This document shows positions 1 to 11,999 of a stretch of DNA of 64,000 bases, one piece after another. The stretch's first letter is position 1. Each line of letters begins with the position of its first letter. The stretch is taken from assembly GCA_009103225.1 (NCBI GenBank), contig RHPI01001168.1:187337-251336 (forward strand), given 5' to 3'. The DNA is from Chlorokybus atmophyticus (Eukaryota > Streptophyta > Chlorokybophyceae > Chlorokybales > Chlorokybaceae). Position numbers and translations under genes: made by a program. The notes beneath the pieces are model-generated. The model was not told the origin of the DNA, ran no database searches, and worked only from the letters and a program-made list of their open reading frames with translations.

Positions 1-156
1 GCGCCGTCCTCCGCCACCGCCTCCTGCGTCTTAGCCAATTTTGCCCAACTCAGCTAGCACAACACGTTACGTGGATGTTGTAGAGCGGCGGCGGCGGCGG
101 GGTTGTCGTCGTTGTTAGTCGTCGTTGGTACTGGTGGCTTCACAGCTAGCTTAAGC

Positions 157-3100
157 ATGGCTGAGGCGGAGGTGCTGGTATTTGACGACAAGGATGATGA
201 GGGCCATGCTGACTATGAGCATGACTATGAGCGCGGCTACAGGGGCGGCGACCCCAGCAGCAGCGGCTCAGACGTGAGTGTTTGCAAGAACACAGTATCA
301 AGTATATGTGTAGGGGCATTGTCTTTCTTCACTCAGTTGCTCACGTTCACTTGGGCTAATCGATGTCGCCCTGTCTCAGGTTGTGCATGCGGTATATCCG
401 CTTGATTGTCATTTAATGTGTACACCTGCAATGCTAGCCATGCAAGCCAGTCTATAGCACAATGTCTGATTACATACATGGCAGCACATGCGCATGCACA
501 CGCGCAGAGGTACGCAGACTTGGATATGCGCACGTACGCACCCGCGCTTGAACGTGTGCAACCTTGTGTCTACGCGCACAAGCGCACATATATATGCCTA
601 ACGGACGTGTGTCAGGCATACATATGTGCGCACGCACGCTGTGCAATCCACTTTGTGCTGGTGTTTTCTTCTTTGGTGCTTTGTTCATATAGGTTGTGTG
701 TATACGGTTCAGACTCTTGTTATGGTCATGCGGACACCTATAGCTAACCACTACTGTCTTCAGCACTCCTGGGGCGGCGCCATCCCCGAGCTCGCCGATA
801 TCCGCCGCGCTGTTTCACTCTTATCGGACGACTCCGCCGATATCCGCGCCGCGGGAGCAAAGGCACTAACGCCCGTCGCACGCACGCGTCCACGCCACTC
901 TTGTGGCATTGTGTTGTGGTGATCTGTTGATGTGTGGGTTGTTGATTAGGTTCTGGAAGGGTTTCATCCGGCGGACGTGGCGTACAATCTGATGTGGCCT
1001 GAGATTGTGAGCGCGTTGACGCGTGGCCTCGCCGATACGGAGACCAGGTGTGTACAAGAGGCAAACGACCCGTATGCGCGCACGAACACAAGCATGTGTG
1101 CTTATGTAGCTCATTTTTTTTGCCATGTGTACAGTGCATGCCACGAATAAAGCAAACACTACTGATGCTTTTGTGTGTGCGGTTGCGGCATGGTGTGTAC
1201 ATGCACACACGGACGCACACGTGCGTACGAACACGTGTACATTATGTGTACAAGTTGGATACGTGCACGACACATACGGCGTGTATATCGATACAAACAT
1301 CAAATGCATGTACGCGTTGCACAGGTGCAACATGTGTACACATCTCAGTGAGTGTCTTGTTGTTGTAGTGAGCGTGAACAGATGCCACAATATGCAGGGA
1401 CTAATCCATCACTGCTGCAGAGTCGCAGATTTCGCTCTGCGCTACCATCTCGCCCTCTTTGACGAGCTCCTTCTCTCCTCTCCTCGCCAGGCTTGCGATA
1501 TCGTCGGGAGCCTGATCATCCGCAGCACGGCATCTGTTATCGAGGCCGGGGTTGGTCGCGATGACGCGTTTGATCAATACCCACTGAACAGCGACGTGCT
1601 TCGTGAGGTGAGGAGTGTTTGAGGGGTGTTTGTATGGTGGTGTTGTTTGTGTGGTTTTTGTGATCTCTTTGTGGTTAATGCAGTTTCGTCTCTTAGATCA
1701 CTTCCTGAGGGGGATAGCGAGACATCTGCATTACCTTCCCGAATGCCAGCAGGCTGCGTTGATGGCAATGCTGACCTCCTTGATGAGGTGCATGTTTATG
1801 CAGTAATGTTGTTGTTCAGTCTAGTTTATGCATGGTTATTTGCATACACAGACGTGCACATACACCCACATATTTGGCCACATGCAGTTATCCAGCAAGT
1901 CAAGTCGGGTGTCACACACGCACTGTGTGTGTGTACACACTGCGCGTGGGTCACACCCGCAGTCACAAGCGCATACCCATGTGCACACATGAACGCGCAT
2001 GCACGCGCAGACGTGTATGCGCAGATGCTGACATTGGCCCTGCCCGCATACATTGCAGGTTGTGCATTGACGGCGCTTACATGGCGATTGTCGACCCGAC
2101 TGCCACTTGGCTAAAGCTATGGTGCATCGAAGTGCCCGTCCGCACGCGCTTCATTAACCACCTCCACAAAGCCGGCGTCCTCGACGCGATATACTCTCAT
2201 TGCTGCAGCACCAGCAGCTGGATATCAGACCCTGCCACCGATATCCAGCTCATGTGGTGGATCTCCGTGGCATGCCAAGCAATTGCAACAAATGCGGGAA
2301 CTGCCTTGAGCTCGATATCGACGAGCGAGGTCCTGTCGGCTGCTATTGGCGTTGTCACAGCAGCTGTGACGGCGGATATCGGCTCCGTGTATTGCAATGG
2401 AGTCTTGCCTGCTGCTGCGGATGGACTCGTGCGCGTGGCGGAAGCGTGCGAGTGCAGATTGGATATCAATCATATTGCGCAGTTAGTTGAGGCGCTACAC
2501 ACCGTCCCTCAAGAGGTTAGTCGAAACGCGGTTACTATCACAAGTGTATCAAAGCTGCATTCTGACACACGTGCACGCTTGCACATGCACGCGCACACAC
2601 GTGCATGCACACGAACACATGCCTGCACGTACACATGCATGCGTGCATGCACATGCACACACTCACCCACGCATGCGCGTGCGCGTATGTGATGGGTGTC
2701 TGTCCGCTGCTTGCAGTGAAACTTCAATTCCATTACAGGCAAGTGATGCAGTTTGGGTGCGCTATTTGGCCCTCGGCGATATTTTGCTGGCTTTTTCCAA
2801 CAACGTCGCCAGCAGGCATCTGCTGTGCGCTCCTTTCAACAGCGCAAGCAGCAGTGACGATGTTACTACTGCCGTGGATGCGATATCGACATTCTGCATC
2901 AGAGGTCTAGCCGCGGTAGCGTCCCAAAGCTGGCCATGCGGCATCCTCAAACAGTACCTGCGGTTGATATCACGCCTGGCATTATATCCATCTGCTGGAG
3001 ACATATTGGCTGACAAAAGTGGCATAGTGGAAGCGATCAGTCAGGCCTTTGCTCACAGAATGGATATTGAGCGGGAGCTGGCTGATGTTTTGGTGGCATT

Positions 3101-3779
3101 TGCGGGGTCGAAACGGGGTTTGGCTGCTGTTGAAAAGACAAATGATATCGCCTCTCGCCATCTGTCTCAGCGCCTTTGCGAGCAATATCGGTCTGCAGTT
3201 GTGCAGTCTGTTGACTTCAGGGAGACCGCACAGGCTTTGGTGGCTGCTGTGCACAGCGATATCGCCTCCAAGGCGCTGATAGAAGCCGGTTTGCTGAAGG
3301 AGATGTGTTACAAAGTCCAGGACTTGTTGAATGAAGATTATCTCGTGGAGGCACTTGCTTCAAACTGTGATATTGAGTACCCATTTCTTGCGCAGTTGCA
3401 TCTGATTGAGACTCTCCTCAAGTCACCGCATCTGATATCCGCCGCAACCTCCTTTTCCTCTCTTGATAACAAAGCTTTAAGCTCGCCAGTGAGGGACTCA
3501 ACGGAGATATCGGACGTATGGCAGCTGATAACGTCCCTGGCGCTGCCAATGACAGCCGAGCAGCGGCGCTCACTGCCTCAGTTCATCGAAGCGCACCATG
3601 TTGGGTTACGACTGCTTCGGGCGTTGTTGAGTGCAACCACGCAAGCGCGCAAGTTGCTTGATGAAAGGTGGCGTGTCAGAGTGTCACTTGCAGAGCTGCA
3701 GAACATCAACGGTGCGGTGATAGATGCCAACTCTTTACTGAGGCAAGAGATGTTGGATATGGTCAGTAAACAAATGTAA
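157..3779 (+). CDS. ARM/HEAT-repeat protein resembling proteasome assembly chaperone PSMD5 (S5B)
   Basis: Seven exons fit: 157-273, 764 to about 875-905 (donor uncertain), 950-1047, 1421-1607, 1684-1787, 2059-2515 and 2739-3779 (TAA). This gives roughly 710 residues. The start ATG precedes an acidic, disordered N-terminus (VFDDKDDEG). The rest is helical with ARM/HEAT-like hydrophobic spacing. The stretch HPADVAYNLMWPEIVSALTR, followed by GLADTE, resembles the PSMD5 segment around VARNL...RGL, and the C-terminal LRLLRALLSATTQARKLL resembles its last helices. PSMD5-family proteins chaperone the 19S base of the 26S proteasome. The protein is longer than the usual 500-520 residues of that family, so another ARM-repeat family is possible. 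Exons, but not introns, are unusually rich in GATATC (see findings). The introns carry dense ACACGCGTGCAC-like alternating purine/pyrimidine tracts. I am confident it is a real gene, moderately confident in the family. Confidence 0.6.
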
Positions 3780-4297
3780 TATACAAGAGGATGCTGTGGA
3801 CTGCATGTTATGTGTAACATTGCTGGCACGCAAACTGCAGTGGTACAGTTGGGATTCACTGCTACACATCACAGGCAGCCTGCGCTGTAGACATTGCTGT
3901 GACGTTAGCAGTAGTCACTCCATTGTTAACAGAATTGTCTGCGATGCATCATGTGCACTCATCTGTTGAACTGGCAGAAGCGCAGTTGTCAACAAAGTGA
4001 TTCATTAAGTGAATACATGCAGCCTGACACAAGGAAACCCTGGGTGAAGCTGTTGATGACGAGAGTCATGAGTTGAACTGGCAATGCAGCAATTCAGTTG
4101 TCAACAACAAAATGGTTCATGAAGTGCATATATGCACCCTGACCTAAGGACACTTTGGGAGAAGCTGTTGAAGATGAAGATGACTAACAGGCGTTGGTGA
4201 ACACCCACAACCATGCTTGAAGTTGTCAAGACAGTCACACATATTGGCGCTACGTAGTGACAAGATGCGTGACAGGGCAGCAACGCACATTTGTACA
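3780..4297. repeat. Intergenic region with a two-copy direct repeat
   Basis: Between the stop codons of two convergent genes. Two imperfect copies, about 108 bp apart, start at about 3,964 and 4,072 with GTTGAACTGGCA. Both continue through GTTGTCAACAA, an ATGCA box, a CCTGAC box and GAAGCTGTTGA. No coding potential is recognised. Confidence 0.55.
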
Positions 4298-6437
4298 TCA
4301 GCTGCGTGGGTTTGTTGTCCGCTGCAAGTCCAACCAGAGCAGCAGTGTCTGGTCCAGCACAAGGTGCGCCGGCAGCTTGCAGGACGTGAACACGGGCCCG
4401 TTGTCGTCAAAGTCGCGCAGCACGACAAAACCGTGTTGCTCGTAAAGAGCACGCGCGGCACCGTTGCGTACGGCCACGTGAGCATACAGATCCGGCATCC
4501 CTTAACGACGACAACAGAAGTGTTATGTCTTACATTATGGGCCATGGCATGCAACATCATGTAGAATATGGACGGTGTCTTTGTGCGCGCATGTGTGTTT
4601 GTGCGCGCTTGCGAGTACATGTACGTGTGCATGCATGCGTGTGCATTGAGTTCGCATGTCGATGCGTGCGTGGGTGCATGTATAACCATCATTCACCAAA
4701 GCAGCAACTTACCCCACAAAGCAGCCTCGTCAAGAGCATGCTTCAGCAGGTGTGATGCAATGCCCCTGCATGGCACAGTCCAGGGCACTGAGAGACAGTA
4801 TCCCTGAATCCTGCAAGCACATGTGGCATATACAAGGACCGTGGCATATATTGCTATCCCACCTTCGCCTCTCGCTGCCCGCGGTGCACATGTTGGCCAT
4901 GTACGCGTACTCCAGGGCCCAGGGAGGGCTGAACCCGCCATACGCATCATCCGACAGCCTGTAGCGCCTGAGAGTCTCTAGCAACTGCGTCATTGAAGCT
5001 TAATGACGCAGTTGCTCAGTTTTTTTTATAAACAAAACTCTGACAGTGACCTATGTAGTCTGTCAGTAGCGTACCCGTAAGCGGGTGTGGCCGGGAGCTC
5101 GTCTCAGTGAGACGTCAACAGACCCAATGATCTCCTCGCTAGCACCTACATGCTGTACCTGCAACAACTCATGCTGTAAGACACAAGACAAGGCGTAGGA
5201 TAAGGAGGAGTTGCTGCGTGCTGGGCAAAAGGATTGCAAACAGGAACGCATGACGGTCGCACCGCAATGAAGCATGTGCACCGCATGATGGAGGACACAG
5301 TGCCTTTCAGTCGCTTCGTGAGCGCCCTTGCTTCCTGTCAATCAACACTCAGTGAAGGAAGCTTTACTGACGCTCATAGAACAGTGCAAACATTCAATGA
5401 GCCTTACCTGCTCGGCAAAGCGTTGAATAAAGCTGTCTACAAACCTGCCAACAAGAGATGTACTTGCTGAATTACGTGCAAGCTAGCTTGGCAAATAATA
5501 CAAAAGCGTTACTGATATTGCATGTTGTAGGATACAAACGAGGTGATATACAGAACAAGCGATGAGTTGGATTATAAAGTTTGCCAATGGATGCAATCAA
5601 GACCAGCGTTGATGCCCAGGGTGTCCCTCGCACACACAGAGCTTTCTTACACAAACCCATTCTGAAGTGCACCTTAAATAAGGCTGACCTTCATAAAATG
5701 CCCTTGCCCGAAGCATCGCCGTGTTCTGCACAGCAATTGTCCTTGTCAAAAGAGGCACATACAATGCACCTGAGAGACTGCGACGCATTAAGACTTCACA
5801 GAAGCAAGGTGTTGTGTTTACAAAGTCAGCTTGTCGACACCCCTAATGTTGGGGAAGCATGCGCAAGAGCAAAACATGACATGCGATAATTCATCGGCAC
5901 CAATAAATGCCAGTGCCTTCAATCACATTATTGTGCCGCGAAATAAACGCGCAAAGTGTGCGTTGACACAGCACTGCAATTTGTATGGTCTACCAAGCTG
6001 TTTGTTATTGTTATCACATACACGCAATAACTACTGGAAAGCATGTCAAAACGTTACAAGTGCTTAGATACGCCATAGCAACTCACCCAAATATCCTCAT
6101 CGCTTTCAGGCTGGCGCACGTCAAACCGCAAGCTACTGCTGCCGTTGGCTTCCTGCTGCTGCTGCTGCTCCTGCTGCTGCTGAAGTCGTTGCTGCTGAAA
6201 CTGCTGCTGAATATGCAGTTTGTGCTGTTGCTGAAACTGTTGCCTGAGCTGATGTTGCTGCCATGTGCTGCCGTGAGAGAGCTGAAGCCGTGTCGCTGCC
6301 CTTTTCCACCCAACAAGCTCCTTCCCCTCAAAGTGTTCATGCTGTCTCACACCATGTGCAGGCCTACAGGAAGAAGACAGCGACAAGGGCGGCGGCGGCA
6401 GGAGCGCATGCAAAGCGCTGTACACCGCTGCAGGCAT
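4298..6437 (-). CDS. Plastid-type GNAT N-acetyltransferase with poly-Gln insert
   Basis: Seven exons on the minus strand: 6437-6087, 5725-5673, 5444-5408, 5173-5075, 4984-4863, 4765-4713 and 4500-4298. All phases agree, giving 305 residues. Exon 1 has an Ala/Ser-rich start (possible transit peptide), then a CAG-encoded Gln-rich stretch at about residues 65-100. The conserved plant-type order follows: LRFDVRQPESDEDIW, LRARAFYEGQPYLR, FVDSFIQRFAEQ, a beta strand with IIGSVDVSL, the YAYMANMCTAG strand, and motif A RRGIASHLLKHAL, the acetyl-CoA pyrophosphate loop of form R-x-x-G-x-A. Motif B is HVAVRNGAARALYEQHGF. The family transfers acetyl from acetyl-CoA to protein N-termini or lysines; plant members act in plastids. 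The exact substrate cannot be read. The upstream neighbour is a divergent metacaspase, 567 bp away. Confidence 0.85.
4981..5014. repeat. Short perfect hairpin spanning a splice acceptor
   Basis: GCAACTGCGTCATT and its exact complement AATGACGCAGTTGC flank a seven-base centre. On the minus strand one arm contains the acceptor CAG used for GNAT exon 5 (first exon base 4984), and the other arm carries the mirror sequence inside the intron. Confidence 0.7.
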
Positions 6438-7004
6438 CCTAGCTACACTACATGCCTAGGCCTACTGCTCACAACAAGCTCCTTGCACAGGCGCAACCAC
6501 CATCATGGCCATGCTCGCCGCCCTCCCCGCAACAGTTCGCCCTTATGACAAAAAGATGTGGTTCAGAGGACAGTGCTTATACATCTCGTTTCCCATGCTG
6601 GTATCCAGGGTGAACTGTTTCGTTTCGGTTTCGCACTTCAAATTGTCGCAGCTTCATAGCGACGCCCGGCTGCGCGACGCGCGCTACAATTGTGTCCGCA
6701 AGACCCGCAAGAGGGCAGTCAGAGTGTACTACGTACCTACGTACCTGCACTAGCCTAACCAAGTTGGTAGTACCAACGTTGCGCTGAAAGCATTGCTGCG
6801 TTGCCGGCGGAGGTGGCGGCGGTGGTGTCTGTCGGCGTCGCCTTGGTATACATTGCTTGTCTGTTTTGGAGCAGGAGCAGGAGCAGGTGGGGTTTGGTCA
6901 CCGGCATTGCGTTTGCTCGTCACTCAGGTCAGGCTGGTAAACAGTAGCAGGTTGCTAGGAGCAGAGCAAACACCAGCTCCAGCTGCCTGGCTGAGCGGGC
7001 AGCA
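6438..7004. promoter_or_regulatory. Divergent upstream region of GNAT and metacaspase
   Basis: This 567-bp region lies between the start codons of two genes transcribed away from each other and must hold both 5' untranslated regions and core promoters. It contains GCGGCG-rich and AGGAGCAGGAGCAGG-type purine repeats. No TATA box is convincing. Confidence 0.4.
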
Positions 7005-9893
7005 ATGGCTAAGCGGGCGTTGCTCGTGGGATGCAACTACCCGGGGAGTGAGGTAAGGGTTCTGCATGCACAAAATGCTGTGCAGTTGCTGTCATCATTT
7101 GTGCCGCACTGAGCATTCGCACTTTACTGCCTTTGACAAGCTTTAAGCCAGCAAGTTGCATGCAAGCTAACCTATTTGGGAGTCAGTGGCCTGATGGTTT
7201 TGTCACATGCAGGCTGCCCTCAATGGCTGCGTCAACGACGTGTTTCAGATGAAGCAGCTGTTGGTCACCAGGTACGGGTTTGACGAGCGTGACATTACGG
7301 TCATGATCGACACGGACCCGTCGTACACTTCTCCGACGGGGAAGAACGTCAAGGACGGGCTGGCGCAGCTTGTCAACGGGGCGAAAGACGGAGATGTGAT
7401 TTTTTTTCACTTCTCAGGGCACGGGACGCAGGTGAGAAAGTAGTTGGATTTGCTGCTGCATACATTTCCTTGGACCTGCAAGTCAGTTACAAGGTTGCAA
7501 AGTGTGACATGTTGCTGCTGTGTCGAACCACGTGGTGATCATGGTCGCACAACTGTTTTTGCTGCATTGCACAGTAAAGCACCCACACCATGTCTTAACT
7601 GCTGCATTGTATTCTATTCACCAGGCTTTGCTATAAGGTGCACATGTTGAGTTCATGGAGTCCTTAAAGCTTGTCTGGCGACCAGCAGTGCTTGCGCAGC
7701 TATACGTAATTCATAGGGCCGTGGACGCCAGCGGCAAGCTGCTGTGGCAGCTTGCGCCTGTCTATGTAGTTTGACCACTTGTTGCTACAGCACAGCCACA
7801 CTTTGCTGGCAGGGCTGCCGTGGTAGTTTGTGCCTGTGTACGTAGTTTAAACTCTGTGTGTCAGTTGTATGACACTGGTTGATACAGCACTGCGACGTCA
7901 TGGCAGCACATCAGGGTGTCTTGCAAGAGATAACCCCCAGCTACCAAGCGGCTCAGTGTATGATCTGCAGGTACCTGCAGACGGTGATGACTACGAGATA
8001 GATGGAAAAGATGAAGCCATTGTACCCACTGACATGAATGTCATCGTGGACGACGACCTGCGCACCATCTTCATGCCCTTGTCCCCTGGCGTGCACCTTA
8101 CTATTGTGACTGATTGTTGTCACAGCGGTGGCATGCTGGACCACGCTGAGGTACTGCTGGCATAGTGGCAATGTTGTCAGCAAGGTCATGATGTAGCATG
8201 TTACGTCAACATGGAAACCTGCCTTATCACTGTAACTTGACAGTCTCGCGAAGCGTAGTGACCTGCATGGATGCAACTGTAGGGGCATGCACTGCCCTTG
8301 CATGGCTCTATGCCCACAACGTGCCGCAACTGATGACCATAATGTCAGCTCGCATAATCCATCAATGTGTCTCGCATCCACAGATCGTTATCAGTGGTGA
8401 CAAAGGTGGCGCAAAGGCCTCATCAGGAACTGACATGATGAGTGTGTTGTTGGGAAGCTTGGGTGGGCGAGATTATATGCCGAAGAATAGGTATATTTGT
8501 CCAGTACTGAGCTTAACTCCACACGCAAAGGGTTCTGCATGCATCCTCCAGTCTGTTCTTTGCCATAAGGCATCGTGGTCGGTGTTGGCGTGGTTGCAGG
8601 TCGTTGGACGTTGCATCCCTTGCAAACATCTTGACTGCGAGAACAGGACAGCAGGTTGCACCCAACAACGTCCGGTCAACGCTTACCAGCGTTTTTGGAT
8701 CTGATGCGTCGCGAATGGCCATCAAGTATGCAGATGTAAGTGCTCGATACCTCTTGTGTGTGCAGAGTCCATGACATGTCTAACTTTGCACAACCGCTTT
8801 TCTGTCCTTTGGTGGCATTGCATTCGAGCCGGATGTGTTGAGATACAAGCATACCTTTTGCATGACTCGCATACATGCGGGTGAGCTGGCTGCTCTCAAC
8901 ACGTAACACCTGTTCTTTCGCAATTTCTTGCAGCAATACCTCTCCAGGCTTGGTAATCCCCAGGCTGTGAAAGCTGCGCGAGGCCTGTTGTCCATGCTGA
9001 CCAAGTGAGGAACAGCGAAGTTCATTGCAATGCGATGCCGTCCTGGTTTAGGCATGCAGCAAGACTTGTCTTTGAACATATAACAGCGCTCAACAAACAT
9101 GCCTTGTAGGTGCATGGCAGCCCCAGCCACCCAAGGCTCATCAGCACCGCCACCTGTCATGCCTGTGCCCGGACAAGTAAGTGCGCAACTTTGGTCGCAG
9201 CCTTGTGGCACATGACTTCATATCCATTTCAGTATATAGACTTTTCAAGCATAAAAGTTCATAAGCTGCTGCGTTGCTATATGCATGGTTTGAGTTCGAA
9301 CACTTGCACCAAGCCGTTTTTACATGCTACTCATGGCTGCAGAAGCCTCCACCTTCACAACAGCTGCACAAGGACGTTGGTGTCCTTATAACCGGCTGTC
9401 AGGTACAAGAATTGTGCCATCTGCAGCATAGCACTGCTGACGGTTTGCACAAAGAGGCTCAGCGTGGTTAACCAAACATATTGCACTACTGCCCCCTATC
9501 TACAAGTCAAATCACAATTACAACGCATGGTGCGTGGTAAGGCCGGCCAGCACAACCATAAATAGCACTGCACTGTAATAATTTTGCGTTGATCTCATGC
9601 CACGTGACTCCTTCATCGCTGTATACTGCGCATATGTTTATTAGGTATTGACTAGAATTGTTGTCACGCAGTCAAGCGAGACGTCAGCAGATGCATGTCC
9701 ATCTGGCGACAAGACTCAGGCATACGGAGCCCTCACCAATGGTATCAGTACCGTTTTGGCACGGCATAACGGTCCTATAACCTTCAAGCAACTCGTGACA
9801 GAAGTGCGCAATCATATGAAGGAGAAAGGCTTCACGCAGAACCCTTGTCTAGAATGTTCAGCAGCGAATGCGGATAAGGTGTTCATCTGCTGA
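7005..9893 (+). CDS. Type II metacaspase
   Basis: Nine exons: 7005-7052, 7213-7431, 7971-8150, 8384-8490, 8600-8735, 8934-9004, 9110-9176, 9343-9402 and 9672-9893. All are in phase, giving 369 residues. The protein opens directly with MAKRALLVGCNYPG and has no N-terminal zinc-finger prodomain, as in type II enzymes. The p20 catalytic His is His86 in HFSGHGTQ and the Cys is about Cys139 in TDCCHSGG. The p10 part has GVLITGCQSSETSADA, AYGALTNGISTVL and the family-typical C-terminus ending in FIC. Metacaspases are Ca-dependent cysteine proteases cutting after Arg/Lys, acting in cell death and stress. The segment between p20 and p10 is only about 110 residues and ends in a Pro/Ser-rich stretch. 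This is shorter than I expect for land-plant type II proteins. Confidence 0.9.
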
Positions 9894-10764
9894 TGACATC
9901 TCACTCGCTGCGCGTGCAATACTGACTCCACGGTCAACAGTGGTGTGCAATTCTGATTGCGAACTGCATGTCCTCACGTTGCCAACTGAACTGTGTCTAC
10001 AAATTATTCACCCCAGGAGATGTGTAAAGCTCAAAAAGTTTGTCCATGAACAACACTAAGTACTACCGCTCTGCAGCATTCTGATTCAAATCAATGCTGA
10101 TATTGCACAGAATCGCCTCGGCCATTGCCACAAGGCTGCATCCGACAAGTGCCCTGCGCCTGGCGACTGCCAATCCGCGGTACTAGTGCAAATTACCTCT
10201 GCTGGTCCTTGTAATCATGGGATGCGCAACTGTTAGGCAGCGATTAGCAGTGCAAAACCGATTGCTCAACAAGCATGTGACTCGTGCGCGCGATCAACCG
10301 CTGCTTTCATATAGTTGCAACATTCAGACGCCCAAATGCAATGCCAAACAGCAGCGCAAAAGCTGCAATCCAAACCGCACAGCCACCATTGGCCCCATAT
10401 CGGGCAGGCAGATGAGTACAAGCAGGAGTGATTGAATAGCTATGGCACGATAGGCACAAACAGTATTTTTGTACAAGCAGGGCTTGGTCTAGCCAACAGC
10501 AACTACTCCCACAAATTCACCATACCCTCGCTGCAAGGGTGCAATCTTTGGGGCTTCAGGCGCACGCCCTGTCCCAACTTGCGCCTACGTGGTAACCAAC
10601 GCGCGGAAACTGTACGTCACTTTTCGTGCGCATGTCCAATGTATGCTGCGCCACCAGGAGCAGTACTCATCTGTGCAACGAATGCAGTAGTGAGTTCAGC
10701 ATTGAACCAACCACAAATTAAGTCACAACAGTGGTCGCAAACATAACATAGGAGTTGTAGTGAC
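9894..10764. other. Non-coding region with one copy of a dispersed repeat
   Basis: No gene is recognised. About 10,050-10,375 is a diverged copy of the sequence at about 27,765-28,065. Shared blocks in the same order include CTGCAGCATTCT, a CGCCT-GGCCA-TGCC block, CCTCTGCT(A/G)GTCCTTG, and a CAGACGCCCAA/GAGACGCCCAA block followed by TGCAATGCC. Confidence 0.5.
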
Positions 10765-10953
10765 TTACTTTGGTGCACCTCGCAGTAAGTTTCGAAGGCC
10801 CCGCTCGTGACTTTCGCCCAGTTTTGTCAGGACTTTGGCGTGGCTCTGACCTAAGGCCTTTAAGCCACGCTCGTGGCTGCGCCCTACACTGTCGCCGTGG
10901 TAGGTCATGCCCTTCAAGAGGGCCGCTCCCAGTACCAGCATCGCCACTGCCAA
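10765..10953 (-). CDS. Small ORF of 11-residue amphipathic repeats
   Basis: This 62-residue ATG-to-TAA frame has a hydrophobic start (MAVAMLVLGAALLKG). Three consecutive 11-residue units then follow: HERGLKALGQS, HAKVLTKLGES and HERGLRNLLRG. The same module occurs near 54.6, 55.1, 56.1, 60.9 and 61.05 kb. An overlapping ATG frame from 11,041 could supply a longer N-terminus if there is a one-base shift or a splice. Undecapeptide repeats in known proteins (synucleins, perilipins, apolipoproteins, group 3 LEA) form amphipathic helices on lipid surfaces. That role is only an analogy here. It may be an intact gene, an exon, or a fragment of a repeat element. Confidence 0.4.
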   Translation of the reverse strand: MAVAMLVLGAALLKGMTYHGDSVGRSHERGLKALGQSHAKVLTKLGESHERGLRNLLRGAPK

Positions 10954-11079
10954 GGATGTAAAGAGTTGTTACCAAAACGGCCGCATTGCGGGTGGCGTCC
11001 ACCGCCTCGCTTTCAGGCATCAAGCCAGAACCGTTGGCCATGTTGTCTCAACCTCAACCGACCCCTGCCTCGCCGCCCC

Positions 11080-11343
11080 TCGTCACACATTTTACACGGT
11101 GACTGACAAGGGACTTAGGGACTGACGGGTGCCTGACCCTACCGGACGTAACGGATTGGTTTATTAAGGGACTTTTATTAAGACGACCGTTACTATCAAG
11201 CAACATATACCGACGGCAAGCGGTCGACCGATAAGAACAATCGACGGCGGCTTGCCTGTGACGGCAACACCGCACTTTAAGGTGACGGCCGATTGTCGGT
11301 CGTCCCATTTGGCGTGTAGCAAGATCCAGGTGGACACTTTTGG
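11080..11343 (+). repeat. Left inverted-terminus-like repeat block
   Basis: At 11,315-11,341 a 27-bp motif beginning TGTAGCAAGATCC and ending GGACACTTTT matches, in reverse complement, 20,916-20,942 at 24 of 27 positions. The flanking outer 200-250 bp on both sides is rich in degenerate CGACCG, GACGG and TTTATTAAG elements. It may be the end of a large element or simply two solo repeats in opposite orientation. Confidence 0.5.
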
Positions 11344-11999
11344 TGCAACGTAATGCTAACTTTCAATGTAATCAACTGCAATTTGTCATTTTCAAGATAT
11401 ACAATATTAGTTGACACTATGTGCAAGCTACTTGCAGTTGAGGCAGAGTTTGCGTTTATGCACGATATGTTACGCTATTGATGACTTAAGCAACACATCT
11501 GAGCGTGTTATTTCTCAACTAGTTTAAGGCAAACTCAGAGCATCTTGAACTTGCTAAGCTATGGCAATGTGCTTGTCATGCATAGGAAGCACGCCCCGAT
11601 ACCTCTAAAGATCTTTTACATAGAAGTAAGTTCTATACACACAAGGGCAACCGACACATCATACACAACCAAGCCAACTATATGTCCTACTGTACAAGAT
11701 TATCTCTGGGAGCAACAGTTGGACATGCTGATAGCAGCAAGGTAGTAGAACTCTATTATCATAAGCCTTCAAAGCGGCGAGGCATTGCCGGAGACTTGGC
11801 TTGCACTTGGGATGGAGAGTTGGCTTGCAGGCTCAACCACATCCAAGTGTGGAAGGCTCGGCACATGAGACTCCTGCTGTGACTCCTGCGGCCAGCACTG
11901 CTTGCAGCCTTCAACATCTCGGCAGACACTGCAACCTCGGATGTTGCTGCCTGCGTTGTCTTGCCTTGTCTGCCATTGCCTGCTTCCACTCATCAGACA

